Shown one piece after another: positions 26,695 through 35,813 of a stretch of DNA of 64,000 nucleotides (its first letter is position 1; each line of letters starts with the position of its first letter). Both the position numbers and the translations under genes were made by a program. Source of the stretch: Flavipsychrobacter stenotrophus. Its GTDB lineage: Bacteria > Bacteroidota > Bacteroidia > Chitinophagales > Chitinophagaceae. The notes beneath the pieces were generated by a model. It searched no databases, was not told where the DNA came from, and worked only from the letters and a program-made list of their open reading frames with translations. The stretch spans positions 372,001 to 436,000 of the forward strand of contig NZ_PPSL01000003.1 of the NCBI RefSeq assembly GCF_002954265.1. Reading direction: 5' to 3'.

Positions 26695-28662
26695 ATGAAA
26701 TCAACTATAAACGCATTGGGCGTGCTACTTTTACTGGTATGCAACCACGCACTTGGTCAGGCGTGCAAAAGTGAATTTAAATGCCATTCTGTCGAAAACA
26801 AACGGGCAGCAAAAACAACCGTAGCCGATCTTGCAGAGGACAAGTATGATATCAGGCATGTTAAATTCGATTTGAGTGTGAGTAACACATCTACCCATCT
26901 TGAAGGCAGTGTCTCCACTACAGCAAAGGTTACAGGCTCATCATTCAATACCTATGTGTTTGAACTGATACCTGATTTTACAATCGATTCGGTAGTTATT
27001 AGCGGTATCTCTTTGCCGTTTACTACTGCAGGAGTAGTTAGAACAGTTACCTTGCCGGCTACACTGCCTGTAGGGTCGGTGTTCACAGCACAGGTTTATT
27101 ATATAGGTACACCACCCAATAGTGCGCTCTACTACGATTCGGGCATCAACTGCATTGCCGACCCTACGTGGGGTAATATGGTCACCTTTACACACGGAGA
27201 ATCTTACTATGCCAACCAGTGGTGGCCCTGCAAACAATCACTAAGAGATAAGATAGACTCGGTAGATATGTGGCTCACCATACCTGATACATTGAAGGCC
27301 GGCAGCAATGGCCTGCTCAAAGCGGTAACGCCAATAGACGCCACGCACAACAGGTATGAATGGAAAGAGCGGTATCCTATAGATTACTATCTTATCTCGT
27401 TTTCTGTAGCCAACTACATGGACTACTCCTACTACATGCACTTTACAGGTAGCCCCGATTCTATGCTGGTGCAGAATTATATTTACAACAATCCGGCAGT
27501 GCTGACCGCATATAAAGATGTCATCGACTCCACAGGTATGATGATCGATTACTTCTCTACGCTCTTTGGCCGTTACCCATTCTGGAAAGAAAAGTATGGG
27601 CATTGCCTGGCACCAGAAGGAGGGGGTATGGAACACCAGACCATGACCACATTGGGCTTCTTCGACACATGGCTTACATCGCATGAACTGAGCCACCAAT
27701 GGTTTGGTGATAATGTTACGTGTGGCTCATGGGCAGATATTTGCGTGAATGAAGGTTTTGCCAGCTATTGTGCCGATCTGTTTGCCGATCATTTCTGGAG
27801 CCACGCGACAGCTTTAAGCAACATTAAGTACTCTGAGAATTATGTGTCCAATCTCCCCGGTGGATTCCTGTTTGTAGATGACACTACAGACCAGGCCCGT
27901 ATATTCGACGGGCGTTTGAGCTATTCAAAGGGCGAAGCGCTGGCACATATGCTCCGCTTTTTGATCAATGATGACGCTGTTTATTTCCAGATATTGCAAA
28001 ACTATCAGTCGCAGTTCAGGGGCGGCAATGCAACCATTGAGGACCTGAAAAATGTAACAATAGCCGCAACCGGTTTAACGGTGAATAGTATGAACCTCGA
28101 TACATTTTTTAATCAGTGGGCATACCTGGAAGGCTACCCTAAATATGTTTTGCGCTGGCACCAGATCGGCACCGATGTATGGATAAGGCTGGACCAAACA
28201 ACATCAGTACCGGCTTCAGTACCGCTGTTCCGTACACCAATAGAGGTGAAGCTTCATGCAGCCACCGGAGATACTGTAGTACGCTTTTTTAATGACCTGC
28301 CTATACAGATATATCATACTACCTGGGATCGTACGGTCATCTCCCCATCACTCGACCCTAATGCAGGTTTGATATACAAGTTGCTGGGCACTATTCATGA
28401 TGTTACTCTGGGTGTAAACAACGCGGTTGTGGAATCAGCCATTAAAATAAGTCCCAACCCGGCTACAACAGAGTGGACCATAAGTAATGTTGCCAGAGAC
28501 AGTAAGCTGATCTTAACAGATATGAGTGGGCGCAGATTATGGCAAGGAGTTGGTGATAATAATGCCACGGCAGTGCCGGCTACACACCTTGCCGCGGGTA
28601 TGTATATGCTGCAGGTAAAGAGTGATGCAGGCAGTGCAAGTTATAAGCTGATAAAAGAATAA
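26695..28662 (+). CDS. Secreted M1 family aminopeptidase with T9SS sorting domain (copy 2)
   Basis: A 655-residue paralogue of the preceding gene, similar along the whole length, including the signal peptide region, zinc motif H330-E-L-S-H334 with E353, GGGMEHQT and the sorting domain. Both proteins end with the same QVKSDAGSASYKLIKE and the DNA there is nearly identical, a sign of recent duplication or gene conversion. Differences are spread through the N-terminal domain and the active-site surroundings (HELSHQ for HELGHQ; C350 for F352), so specificity may have diverged. It ends at a strong terminator. Confidence 0.92.
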   Translation: MKSTINALGVLLLLVCNHALGQACKSEFKCHSVENKRAAKTTVADLAEDKYDIRHVKFDLSVSNTSTHLEGSVSTTAKVTGSSFNTYVFELIPDFTIDSVVISGISLPFTTAGVVRTVTLPATLPVGSVFTAQVYYIGTPPNSALYYDSGINCIADPTWGNMVTFTHGESYYANQWWPCKQSLRDKIDSVDMWLTIPDTLKAGSNGLLKAVTPIDATHNRYEWKERYPIDYYLISFSVANYMDYSYYMHFTGSPDSMLVQNYIYNNPAVLTAYKDVIDSTGMMIDYFSTLFGRYPFWKEKYGHCLAPEGGGMEHQTMTTLGFFDTWLTSHELSHQWFGDNVTCGSWADICVNEGFASYCADLFADHFWSHATALSNIKYSENYVSNLPGGFLFVDDTTDQARIFDGRLSYSKGEALAHMLRFLINDDAVYFQILQNYQSQFRGGNATIEDLKNVTIAATGLTVNSMNLDTFFNQWAYLEGYPKYVLRWHQIGTDVWIRLDQTTSVPASVPLFRTPIEVKLHAATGDTVVRFFNDLPIQIYHTTWDRTVISPSLDPNAGLIYKLLGTIHDVTLGVNNAVVESAIKISPNPATTEWTISNVARDSKLILTDMSGRRLWQGVGDNNATAVPATHLAAGMYMLQVKSDAGSASYKLIKE

Positions 28663-28700
28663 GTATTAAGTAAATTAGCTGATACAACAGAAGTATTAAC

Positions 28701-28737
28701 GGCCTTAACCCCAACATCAGGGTTAAGGCCATTTTGT
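28701..28737 (+). terminator. Terminator after M1 copy 2
   Basis: A perfect 11-bp stem (28701-28711 with 28720-28730), 8-base loop, then ATTTTG. Confidence 0.8.
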
Positions 28738-28745
28738 TCATTGAC

Positions 28746-28753
28746 TACTTTTG
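28746..28753 (+). promoter_or_regulatory. -7 box for the aminotransferase gene
   Basis: TACTTTTG matches TAnnTTTG just after the terminator and 51 bases before the ATG at 28805. Confidence 0.5.
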
Positions 28754-28804
28754 CCGTAATTTGATAATTGATAAGATACAACAACATTTTATCGGTACCG
28801 GTCA

Positions 28805-29950
28805 ATGATACAACTACCCCAGAAACACGCGTCTACAGGGACATCTATATTTGCGATCATGAGTGGTCTGGCACAGCAGCATGGTGCCATCAACCTGTCT
28901 CAGGGCTTCCCCGATTTTCAGATCGACGAGCAGTTGTCTACTTTTTTGGAAGAAGGTGTGCGGCTGGGGTTCAATCAATACGCACCTATGCCGGGCCTGC
29001 CCATGTTGCGCCAGGCAATAGCCGATGACTTTAAACGCAGGTATGCTGTAGACATAGATGCCGATAACGAGATCACTATAAGCCCCGGAGCTACCTACGG
29101 TATCTATACTGCATTTACTGCAATACTACAGCCCGGCGATGAAGCGATAGTATTTGAACCGGCTTATGACAGCTATATACCTAATATAGAAATGAATGGT
29201 GCACGGGCTGTACCGATACCACTTACCGCACCGGATTTTACTGTAGACTGGAATAGGGTAAAAGCAGCTATAACACCACGCACAAAGGCCATAATACTGA
29301 ATACTCCGCATAACCCGACCGGTACAATTTGGAGCAAGGCAGACTGGGATACACTGGCAGAGATAGTAAGAGATACCGACATTGCCATACTCTCAGACGA
29401 AGTGTATGAACAGCTGGTGTATGATGGCGCAACCCACTACAGTGTGCTGCAGCACCCCGAACTAAGGCAGCGCAGTTTTGCCATCTATTCATTTGGCAAA
29501 GCGCATAATAATACCGGCTGGAAGATGGGCTATTGCATAGCGCCACCCACATTTACCCAGGCCTACAGAAGGCTGCATCAGTTCACCAGCTTTTCTGTGA
29601 ATACACCGGCTCAATATGCTATTGCCAAACATATATCTTCAGGAACAGCATCGCCGGTAAGAGCAATTATGGAAGCGAAGAGAAATCACTTTTTGTCATT
29701 ACTAAAGAACACACCATTCACTATACATAAGCCCGCGCAGGGCAGCTATTTTCAATTGGCTACTTATGAATCTATATCAGATAAGGGTGATCTTGAATTT
29801 GCGCAATGGCTTACCAAAGAGCATGGTGTTGCCACCATTCCGGTGAGTGCATTTTATCACAACAGACATGACGATAAGATCATTCGTTTTTGTTTTGCTA
29901 AAAAGGAAGAAACGCTGGAAAAGGCTATTGAGCAGTTGAGCCGGTTATAG
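28805..29950 (+). CDS. Methionine/kynurenine-type PLP aminotransferase
   Basis: A 381-residue fold type I, class I/II aminotransferase. The PLP lysine is K232 in SFGKAHNNTGWKMGY; N170 (NTPHNPTG), D198 and Y201 (LSDEVYEQ) bind the cofactor. The N-terminal INLSQGFPDFQ and the loop PMPGLPMLRQAI match the YbdL/kynurenine aminotransferase III group, in which E. coli YbdL acts on methionine with 2-oxo acids. In Bacteroidota such genes are usually annotated methionine aminotransferase for methionine salvage. The cytosolic location is clear; the exact substrate is inferred. Confidence 0.88.
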   Translation: MIQLPQKHASTGTSIFAIMSGLAQQHGAINLSQGFPDFQIDEQLSTFLEEGVRLGFNQYAPMPGLPMLRQAIADDFKRRYAVDIDADNEITISPGATYGIYTAFTAILQPGDEAIVFEPAYDSYIPNIEMNGARAVPIPLTAPDFTVDWNRVKAAITPRTKAIILNTPHNPTGTIWSKADWDTLAEIVRDTDIAILSDEVYEQLVYDGATHYSVLQHPELRQRSFAIYSFGKAHNNTGWKMGYCIAPPTFTQAYRRLHQFTSFSVNTPAQYAIAKHISSGTASPVRAIMEAKRNHFLSLLKNTPFTIHKPAQGSYFQLATYESISDKGDLEFAQWLTKEHGVATIPVSAFYHNRHDDKIIRFCFAKKEETLEKAIEQLSRL

Positions 29951-30084
29951 TGTTGCAGGAAGATTTGACCCTCTTTTAGAAAGTTGCCAAATAATGTTTC
30001 TATGAATGATTTTGAGTTTATAAATGATGTAAAGAGGGCAACTCAAAACAAATTTAGGGTTTAACTTTTGCCTTTTAACTTAAG

Positions 30085-31818
30085 CTAAGTCACCGTATTA
30101 AGCCTGGTCATCACGTCTTTTACTATCGTGTCCAGCTCTTTGGTAACTGAGGCCACACCGTCTATCACTATTTTATTATTCTCGTCCTCAGGGTCTTCAT
30201 GGTTGAATAGGTTGACCAGACCTAGTATAGTAACAACAGCTCCGCGTATTCGGTGCGACTGATCGAAGGCGATCTGTCGCAACACCGCATTCTGTGCCTC
30301 TATGTGGGCAAGATTCTTCTTCTTCTCTTTTGATAGCGACTGTACCGAAAGCCGCTCCGACCGCAGACTCTTTACAACAAATGCCACAACTACTACAAGC
30401 AGCACCACACACGTTATATATAGATATCGTTCTGTTCTTGTCTTGGCCAGCATCAACTCACTCACCTGTAATTGCTTATCCTTTATCTGCATTTCCTGGC
30501 CCTTCTTATCCAGCTCACGTATGATCTCCAGATTGGCAATAGCCACCTTACTTTTTGCAGAGTAAACCGAGTCTCTGAGTGTAGAATACTCAGTGTAAGA
30601 CTCAATTGCCTTCTTATAATCCCCCGCAAGTTTATAAGCCTGAGACAAATTGTTGGTCGCCTCCAGCAGTACTTCCTGGTCTCCTATCTCTTTACTTCCT
30701 TGTATACTTTGCTGCAGATAATCTATGGCTAAAGACAGATCCCCGTCTTTTGAGACAGTGTTTGTTTCTACCCCGCTCAGCCTGCTTTTTGCTACATTCA
30801 GATAATTCTGACCAATGTTACAAAGAGAGTAGGGGATGCCCATTTTTAGATCATACTGTTTATATATTTTCAGCGCCCTAAGGTAGTAGTCCAGCGCATT
30901 ACCAAATTCCTTTTGCAGGCTATAGTTATTACCTATGTCATTGAGCATAGTAGCCTTTCCGTTATGGTCGTCCAGCTCATTAAATATATTCAGCGCTTCC
31001 AGGCTGTATTGTAATGCACTGGTATACTCACGGCGCAGAATGTATAGCTCGCCAATATTTCTATAGGTCCACCCAACGCTGTTTTTCTCGTTTACTTCTT
31101 TAAATATTTTCAGTGCTTTAAACTCGTATTCCAGTGCTGTAGCATAATTTTCCTGAAAGCGGTAAGCATTGCCCAGGTTGTTCAGGTTGATAGCTATGCC
31201 CTTCTTGTCGCCCAGTTCTTCTGCTATTTTCAATGCCTTAAAGTATAGCTCCAGTGCTTTCGCGTAGTTGGTTATAGACGCATATACGGCGCCCATATTG
31301 CCATAGTTTTTGAGCAGGCCGGTCTTATTGCCCGACATGCTGAAGATATCTACAGCCCTTTGCTCATAGTCAAGTGCTTTGGAGTAATTGCCAAGGTCGC
31401 CGTATACTATGCCTATATTGCCCAGTATCTGGGCTATAGCGTCCTTGTCGGTTGTTTGCTCCATGTAGCGCAATGCTTCTATGTCATACTCCAGTGCCTT
31501 GCTGTAGTCCGACATTGCCCAGTAGTTGGTGCCGATCTTGTTGAGCGACCACGCCATTCCTTTTGTCCATTTAAGCGAAGACGAAAGCTCCAACGCCTGC
31601 TTGCCGTATTGGATACCCTGTTCAGGATCGGAGCTGTAATAGTTGCCCGATATAGTGTAGAGCAAAATGACCTTATTGGTGTCGGTAGCCTTGGGCAGTT
31701 CTTTGATCAAAGAGTCTACAAGGTCTCGGCCATGCACCTGTATAACAATAAGCCAGATACAGGCAAACAATAAAGCTATTCTTTTTAATAGCGGCGTATT
31801 GAAAGTAAGATTAGGCAT
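30085..31818 (-). CDS. TPR protein with membrane helix and kinase-type dimerisation helix, no ATPase domain
   Basis: A 577-residue protein. After a signal segment, about eight tetratricopeptide repeats (about residues 50-430, pattern YSKALEYDIEAL..., NIGxxY) form a periplasmic sensor. One membrane helix follows (about 466-485), then a coiled region and a segment LRQIAFDQSHRIRGAVVTIL with H522, like the H-box of Bacteroidota histidine kinases (IAxxQSHxxRxP). The protein ends about 55 residues later, with no HATPase domain (no N, G1 or G2 boxes). The RIRGAV replaces the usual RxPL. It could relay phosphate, modulate another kinase or be a decayed kinase. No ATPase frame lies downstream, so this is not a simple frameshift. 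Confidence 0.8.
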   Translation of the reverse strand: MPNLTFNTPLLKRIALLFACIWLIVIQVHGRDLVDSLIKELPKATDTNKVILLYTISGNYYSSDPEQGIQYGKQALELSSSLKWTKGMAWSLNKIGTNYWAMSDYSKALEYDIEALRYMEQTTDKDAIAQILGNIGIVYGDLGNYSKALDYEQRAVDIFSMSGNKTGLLKNYGNMGAVYASITNYAKALELYFKALKIAEELGDKKGIAINLNNLGNAYRFQENYATALEYEFKALKIFKEVNEKNSVGWTYRNIGELYILRREYTSALQYSLEALNIFNELDDHNGKATMLNDIGNNYSLQKEFGNALDYYLRALKIYKQYDLKMGIPYSLCNIGQNYLNVAKSRLSGVETNTVSKDGDLSLAIDYLQQSIQGSKEIGDQEVLLEATNNLSQAYKLAGDYKKAIESYTEYSTLRDSVYSAKSKVAIANLEIIRELDKKGQEMQIKDKQLQVSELMLAKTRTERYLYITCVVLLVVVVAFVVKSLRSERLSVQSLSKEKKKNLAHIEAQNAVLRQIAFDQSHRIRGAVVTILGLVNLFNHEDPEDENNKIVIDGVASVTKELDTIVKDVMTRLNTVT

Positions 31819-32096
31819 ACATTTTTAGAATGAATTGATGGCAACCAACAGACGCTAACACCCTGAATGTTAGAGTGATCGCAACTATTTCAGTCGCACA
31901 ACAATATTAATACTATATTTCCCATTAATTAGCATCAATTGTTCTATGTTACATGGAACGAATACAATGTAATTATTGGTTAATTAAAAGCACAATTTAT
32001 AAAAAACTAAAATAATTTATATTTTTATCACTGTAAATCATAACACGGGAAGCTGAAAACGGATTCAGAGTAAGCAACATTGAAAACAATAAAACA

Positions 32097-32384
32097 ATGA
32101 AAAACACGGGAGAGGCAATTATTAATTTGATCATTACTATTGATCCTATACCATCGGGTGGAGGAAATGCCTACATAGATGGCAAGAAAGTACTGGGCGG
32201 CAAGGGCACTATTAAGTACCCTGTTCAAAATGGCGCACATGCCGCTTCTTTTGATTTTACCGGCAATGCGGGTGAGGGCTACAGACTGCTGATCACGAAG
32301 GAAAATGGCCCTGTGCTTTGGGATGCACATGGCAACTTGTCACAGCAAGGAACGCTTACCGGCCAAAATAACATTCAGGTGTAA
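32097..32384 (+). CDS. Small protein, unknown
   Basis: I do not recognise this 95-residue protein. It is rich in glycine and short beta-type stretches (INLIITIDPIPSGGGNAYID, GYRLLITKENGPVLWDAHG) without signal peptide or membrane helix. Its own strong terminator and the lack of any competing frame support it as a real gene. A TATATTTT near 32018 may be its -7 box. It converges on the ammonium transporter gene. Confidence 0.6.
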   Translation: MKNTGEAIINLIITIDPIPSGGGNAYIDGKKVLGGKGTIKYPVQNGAHAASFDFTGNAGEGYRLLITKENGPVLWDAHGNLSQQGTLTGQNNIQV

Positions 32385-32397
32385 TAGCCCGAAATAG

Positions 32398-32438
32398 AAA
32401 ATGGCTCCGTGCAATGATCTTGCACGGAGCCATTTTTG
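32398..32438. terminator. Bidirectional terminator
   Basis: A stem of about 16 bp (32398-32413 with 32420-32435) flanked by A on the left and T on the right serves the small gene and the convergent amt gene. Confidence 0.88.
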
Positions 32439-32454
32439 TTTTATCAATGTTACA

Positions 32455-33684
32455 TTAGATCACACCTGCATCATATGCCTGCTCGCCATGCAAAGACTCG
32501 TCCAGTCCTGCTTCCTCTTCAACATCGCTTACTTTTACGCGGGTAAATATATTGATGGCTGCCAGCATACCGTAGGTGAAAATGTATGCGTATATACAAG
32601 TGCCTACCACTGCCAGCAACTGGCGGATAAAGAAAGTAGAGCCACCGCTCATTAGGCCATCGGCACCATGCGCGTTTACCGCCTTGGTAGCAAATACACC
32701 CAGCAATATAGTGCCTAAGCAGCCACCCATTCCGTGTACGCCCCATACGTCCAGCGCATCATCCCAGCCGCGTTTGTTTTTGAAGTGTACGGCCAGGTAA
32801 CATACCGCTCCTGAAGCTATGCCGATAATGATGGCAGATGGTAGCGTCACAAAGCCGGCAGCCGGTGTAATGGTTGCCAGGCCGGCCACAGCACCGGTAA
32901 GCAGACCTACAAATTTTGGCTTTTTCACCAATGTCCATTCTATGATCAGCCAGGTTATGGCAGCAAAAGATGCGGCAACATCGGTGTTTACAAATGCAAG
33001 ACCGGTCACAGCATCAACATCCAGCTCACTGCCGGCATTAAAGCCGTACCAGCCAAACCATAGTAGCCCGGTTCCTATTGCAATAAGAGGAACGCTATTG
33101 GGTGGTGATGCAGTGTCTTTGCGTTTGCCTACATAGATAACAGATGCCAGTGCAGCAAAGCCTGCGGTAGCATGTACTACAATGCCACCTGCAAAGTCGA
33201 GCACGCCCCACTTGGCCAGAAGGCCACCACCCCATACCATATGGGCAAACGGATAGTATACAAATATCTGCCAGAACACAAGAAATACAACGTATGATTT
33301 GAAGGTGACCCTGTTTACAAATGCACCTGTTATCAATGCAGGAGTGATGATCGCAAACATCATCTGGTAAGCAAAAAACACAAACTCCGGCATTTTTGTA
33401 TTGCCGGGGAAGGGTGTATTAAGGTCAACACCATTAAGAAATGCTTTGTCGAAATTACCAATGATGCCACCCATGGCATCGCCGCTAAAGCAAAGTGAAT
33501 ACCCGAATGCAACCCAAAGGATAGTAGTAATACCCATTGATACAAAACTCTGTATCATAATTCCCAGAATGTTTCGTTTGCCCGCAAGACCGCCATAGAA
33601 AAAGGCGAGGCCCGGGGTCATTAACATTACCAGACTTGTGGCAAGCAGCATAAATGCTGTGGTGCCGGTATCGAAAGTAGCCAT
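32455..33684 (-). CDS. amt: Ammonium transporter (Amt)
   Basis: A 409-residue Amt/MEP/Rh channel with eleven membrane helices. Family motifs are seen in order: LMTPGLAFFYGGL at the first helix, DFAGGIVVHATAGFAAL with the pore His of helix V, and DVWGVHGMGGCLGTILLGVF with the second pore His. The C-terminal tail GLDESLHGEQAYD is the conserved cytosolic part that couples the trimer and meets the PII regulator. It is shorter than many Amt proteins because it has no cleaved signal sequence. A porin gene lies 11 bases upstream in the same operon; no glnB gene is adjacent. Confidence 0.96.
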   Translation of the reverse strand: MATFDTGTTAFMLLATSLVMLMTPGLAFFYGGLAGKRNILGIMIQSFVSMGITTILWVAFGYSLCFSGDAMGGIIGNFDKAFLNGVDLNTPFPGNTKMPEFVFFAYQMMFAIITPALITGAFVNRVTFKSYVVFLVFWQIFVYYPFAHMVWGGGLLAKWGVLDFAGGIVVHATAGFAALASVIYVGKRKDTASPPNSVPLIAIGTGLLWFGWYGFNAGSELDVDAVTGLAFVNTDVAASFAAITWLIIEWTLVKKPKFVGLLTGAVAGLATITPAAGFVTLPSAIIIGIASGAVCYLAVHFKNKRGWDDALDVWGVHGMGGCLGTILLGVFATKAVNAHGADGLMSGGSTFFIRQLLAVVGTCIYAYIFTYGMLAAINIFTRVKVSDVEEEAGLDESLHGEQAYDAGVI

Positions 33685-33695
33685 ATTCTATATAT

Positions 33696-34868
33696 TTATT
33701 TTGTGAGTGATTCTTCTGATTCGTCTTCCGCAACAACTCTGGTGGTAACCTTTCTGAGCATGTCGAAAGTGATACCGCCATTCAGCATAATTTCAAAACG
33801 CGTGTTTTGTGCTACGCCATTGTAATAGTAGATGTATTGGTCATTGTCCATCTGCAGGAAGCGGCCTTCAAGTTTTATATAAGATTCGGGCGTAGGTTTA
33901 AATTCGGCACCTGCGGTATAGCCCATTAGCTTATAGCCTGTCACCTTTCCCTTACTGTCAAGAAAAGTTGTTGACATATATCCTTCTGGGTCGCTAAACA
34001 TTTCACCACGCACATACACGCCCATCTTAGGTGCGCACTGATACCTGAAGGTGGCCAATGCACTATACATAGATGCGCTCTTGCTGTGTGTAGCAATGTC
34101 TGAATTCTGCTGCAGGCAGTAATCACCACCAATCTGCATCCTGAATTTGTTTTTCTGATAATTCAGGAATGCATTGTTGTGGAAACGGAGCTGCTTGATA
34201 GTGCTGTTTGGGGCAGCATCATCGCCAATGTAGTTGGTGTAGCCAATGCCAAGATGCTCGTTGATAGCATAGGTAGCCGCAAGGCCCACCGATTTTTTGT
34301 TGTTATTGTCTATAAATTGGTTATACCCGTTAAGCAGGTAAACGTTAACTGATAGTTTTGCTGTAGGATCCCAGTTGAGGCGTAGTCCGCTTTCATAGTA
34401 GGGCTCGTGGTAGGTACCAACCGTTACTGAACTGGTGATGTTCTCAGCCGGAGTAAGCAACTCAGTGCCGAAGTGTGTGCGGAAGAAGCCACCATCTACC
34501 CATAGTTTATTACAAACCTTAAAGCCTATATGCGCTTCCTGTATATTGTTATAAGGGTTGGCCCATGTACTATTGGCTATATCTCCATAGTGAAAGGTGG
34601 CCATTCCCCTCAGTTTCTGCCCTGCGTATTGTACGGAAACCTGGGCAATGTTTAGCCCCGGTGTATTACTACGCGGACTTGTTGTTGGGAATTTCTGATA
34701 GCTACCCGGCCCAACGGAATCGGTATAATAAGCATAATAAGCATCTATATAACCGGTAATTGAAAATGTAGATACTGTATCTACTTTCTGTGCTATGCTT
34801 TTGCCGGGAGACAAAAATGACAGCGCGGTGGCGGTTACCAGTATGCCTTTTGTAAAAGATCTGATCAT
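33696..34868 (-). CDS. Outer membrane beta-barrel porin (Bbp2-like)
   Basis: A 390-residue outer membrane protein. A signal peptide (MIRSFTKGILVTATALSFLSPGKSIAQ) precedes an antiparallel barrel of alternating strands such as STFSITGYIDAYYAYYTDS; the composition and the GGFFRTHFGTELLTPAEN segment match the Bbp2 type (PF07642). I start at the ATG at 34868, since the open frame upstream runs into the promoter. First gene of a two-gene operon with amt, so it probably admits ammonium or other small nitrogen solutes; this is inferred from context. Confidence 0.85.
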   Translation of the reverse strand: MIRSFTKGILVTATALSFLSPGKSIAQKVDTVSTFSITGYIDAYYAYYTDSVGPGSYQKFPTTSPRSNTPGLNIAQVSVQYAGQKLRGMATFHYGDIANSTWANPYNNIQEAHIGFKVCNKLWVDGGFFRTHFGTELLTPAENITSSVTVGTYHEPYYESGLRLNWDPTAKLSVNVYLLNGYNQFIDNNNKKSVGLAATYAINEHLGIGYTNYIGDDAAPNSTIKQLRFHNNAFLNYQKNKFRMQIGGDYCLQQNSDIATHSKSASMYSALATFRYQCAPKMGVYVRGEMFSDPEGYMSTTFLDSKGKVTGYKLMGYTAGAEFKPTPESYIKLEGRFLQMDNDQYIYYYNGVAQNTRFEIMLNGGITFDMLRKVTTRVVAEDESEESLTK

Positions 34869-34889
34869 ATTAGTTGTGTGAGTGTGTAA

Positions 34890-34920
34890 CAAACCTAATC
34901 AGAAAATATTAAAAAGTCAA
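34890..34920 (-). promoter_or_regulatory. Promoter of the porin-amt operon
   Basis: On the minus strand TTGAC (-33; TTG at 34918-34920) and TAGGTTTG (-7; 34890-34897) are separated by 20 bases, fitting the Bacteroidota consensus TTG-N17-23-TAnnTTTG. The ATG is 22 bases downstream of the box. Confidence 0.7.
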
Positions 34921-34984
34921 GCATATAAATGAGTATTCATTTATTTTTTTTAACGGGTATATTTTTGTGTTCTTTTAATGCATT

Positions 34985-35012
34985 AAAAAAGCCGGGAAAT
35001 GCTTCCCGGCTG
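34985..35012 (-). terminator. Terminator of the 35041 gene
   Basis: GCCGGGAA (34991-34998) and TTCCCGGC (35003-35010) form an 8-bp stem followed on the minus strand by six T. Confidence 0.85.
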
Positions 35013-35040
35013 TAGTCTTTGTCAAATAATGTAGTTCTGC

Positions 35041-35778
35041 TTACAAATACCCTTTCTCAGCAAGATATTTGAACAATTTCTCCAGAGGAGATGCAGGGTT
35101 ATAAAGTAGAGTTACTGCTTTGCCATCCAGCACCAGGTCCCAGTCGGCATTGTCATTGCCATCTTTATGAGTAGCCTTGCATACCATAGCGTCGTTGGCA
35201 TTGTATACAGATACAGTTGTAAGGCCAGCGGCCGATGCCTGTCTGAATACACCAACCATTTCGCTGTTGTTGTAAATTTTATCTCCTTTAATACCTATGT
35301 CAGCAGGCTGTGCACTGTGCTTCGGCTCCTGCACTATCACACGCTCAGTTGGCGGTGCTGCAACGGGTGACTGAATAAAAGTACCACCGTGCAGAATGAC
35401 AAACTTGCGCTCTTCTGTTTCACTCACAATATTATCCTGTACCAGGTTAGCACCCGCTATCATCTTGGCCAGGTGCTTTAGTGTGCCAAATGTACCGAAG
35501 CCGGTAAGGGTGCACTGATTGCCCGACTTGGTGAATACCATGTAGTAGCTGATATTGCTGCCGTATTTCTGTAGTTTCAGGTAGGCTAGTTCTTTGTGTT
35601 GCAGGTTCTCCAGTGAGTAGTCGCTCTCCAGAAACTGTTTATTCTTTGGTGTAAGGAAGAAGGCGTCTTTACCATCTACCTGTACCATGTTTGTTTCTTT
35701 GTTGATGTCTACATCCTGTGCCAGTATCATCATTTGTGGCACCAGTATCATAGCAGCCAATAGCAATATTCTTTTCAT
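35041..35778 (-). CDS. Exported protein, unknown
   Basis: I do not recognise this 245-residue protein. It has a signal peptide (MKRILLLAAMILVPQMMILAQ), a first domain of mixed strands and helices (about 25-130) and a second (about 160-245) after a proline-rich linker (SPVAAPPTERVI). It lies 35 bases downstream of the broken propeller gene on the same strand, so it is likely to be in the same operon, and it ends at a terminator. Periplasmic or outer membrane location is likely. Confidence 0.7.
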   Translation of the reverse strand: MKRILLLAAMILVPQMMILAQDVDINKETNMVQVDGKDAFFLTPKNKQFLESDYSLENLQHKELAYLKLQKYGSNISYYMVFTKSGNQCTLTGFGTFGTLKHLAKMIAGANLVQDNIVSETEERKFVILHGGTFIQSPVAAPPTERVIVQEPKHSAQPADIGIKGDKIYNNSEMVGVFRQASAAGLTTVSVYNANDAMVCKATHKDGNDNADWDLVLDGKAVTLLYNPASPLEKLFKYLAEKGYL

Positions 35779-35813
35779 AAATTCTGTTTCTTATTTTTTT
35801 GTTGAAGTATTAA

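Noticed and set aside
34869-34892. Longer N-terminus for the porin
   Set aside because: It would begin in the -7 box TAGGTTTG; the ATG at 34868 gives a clear signal peptide.
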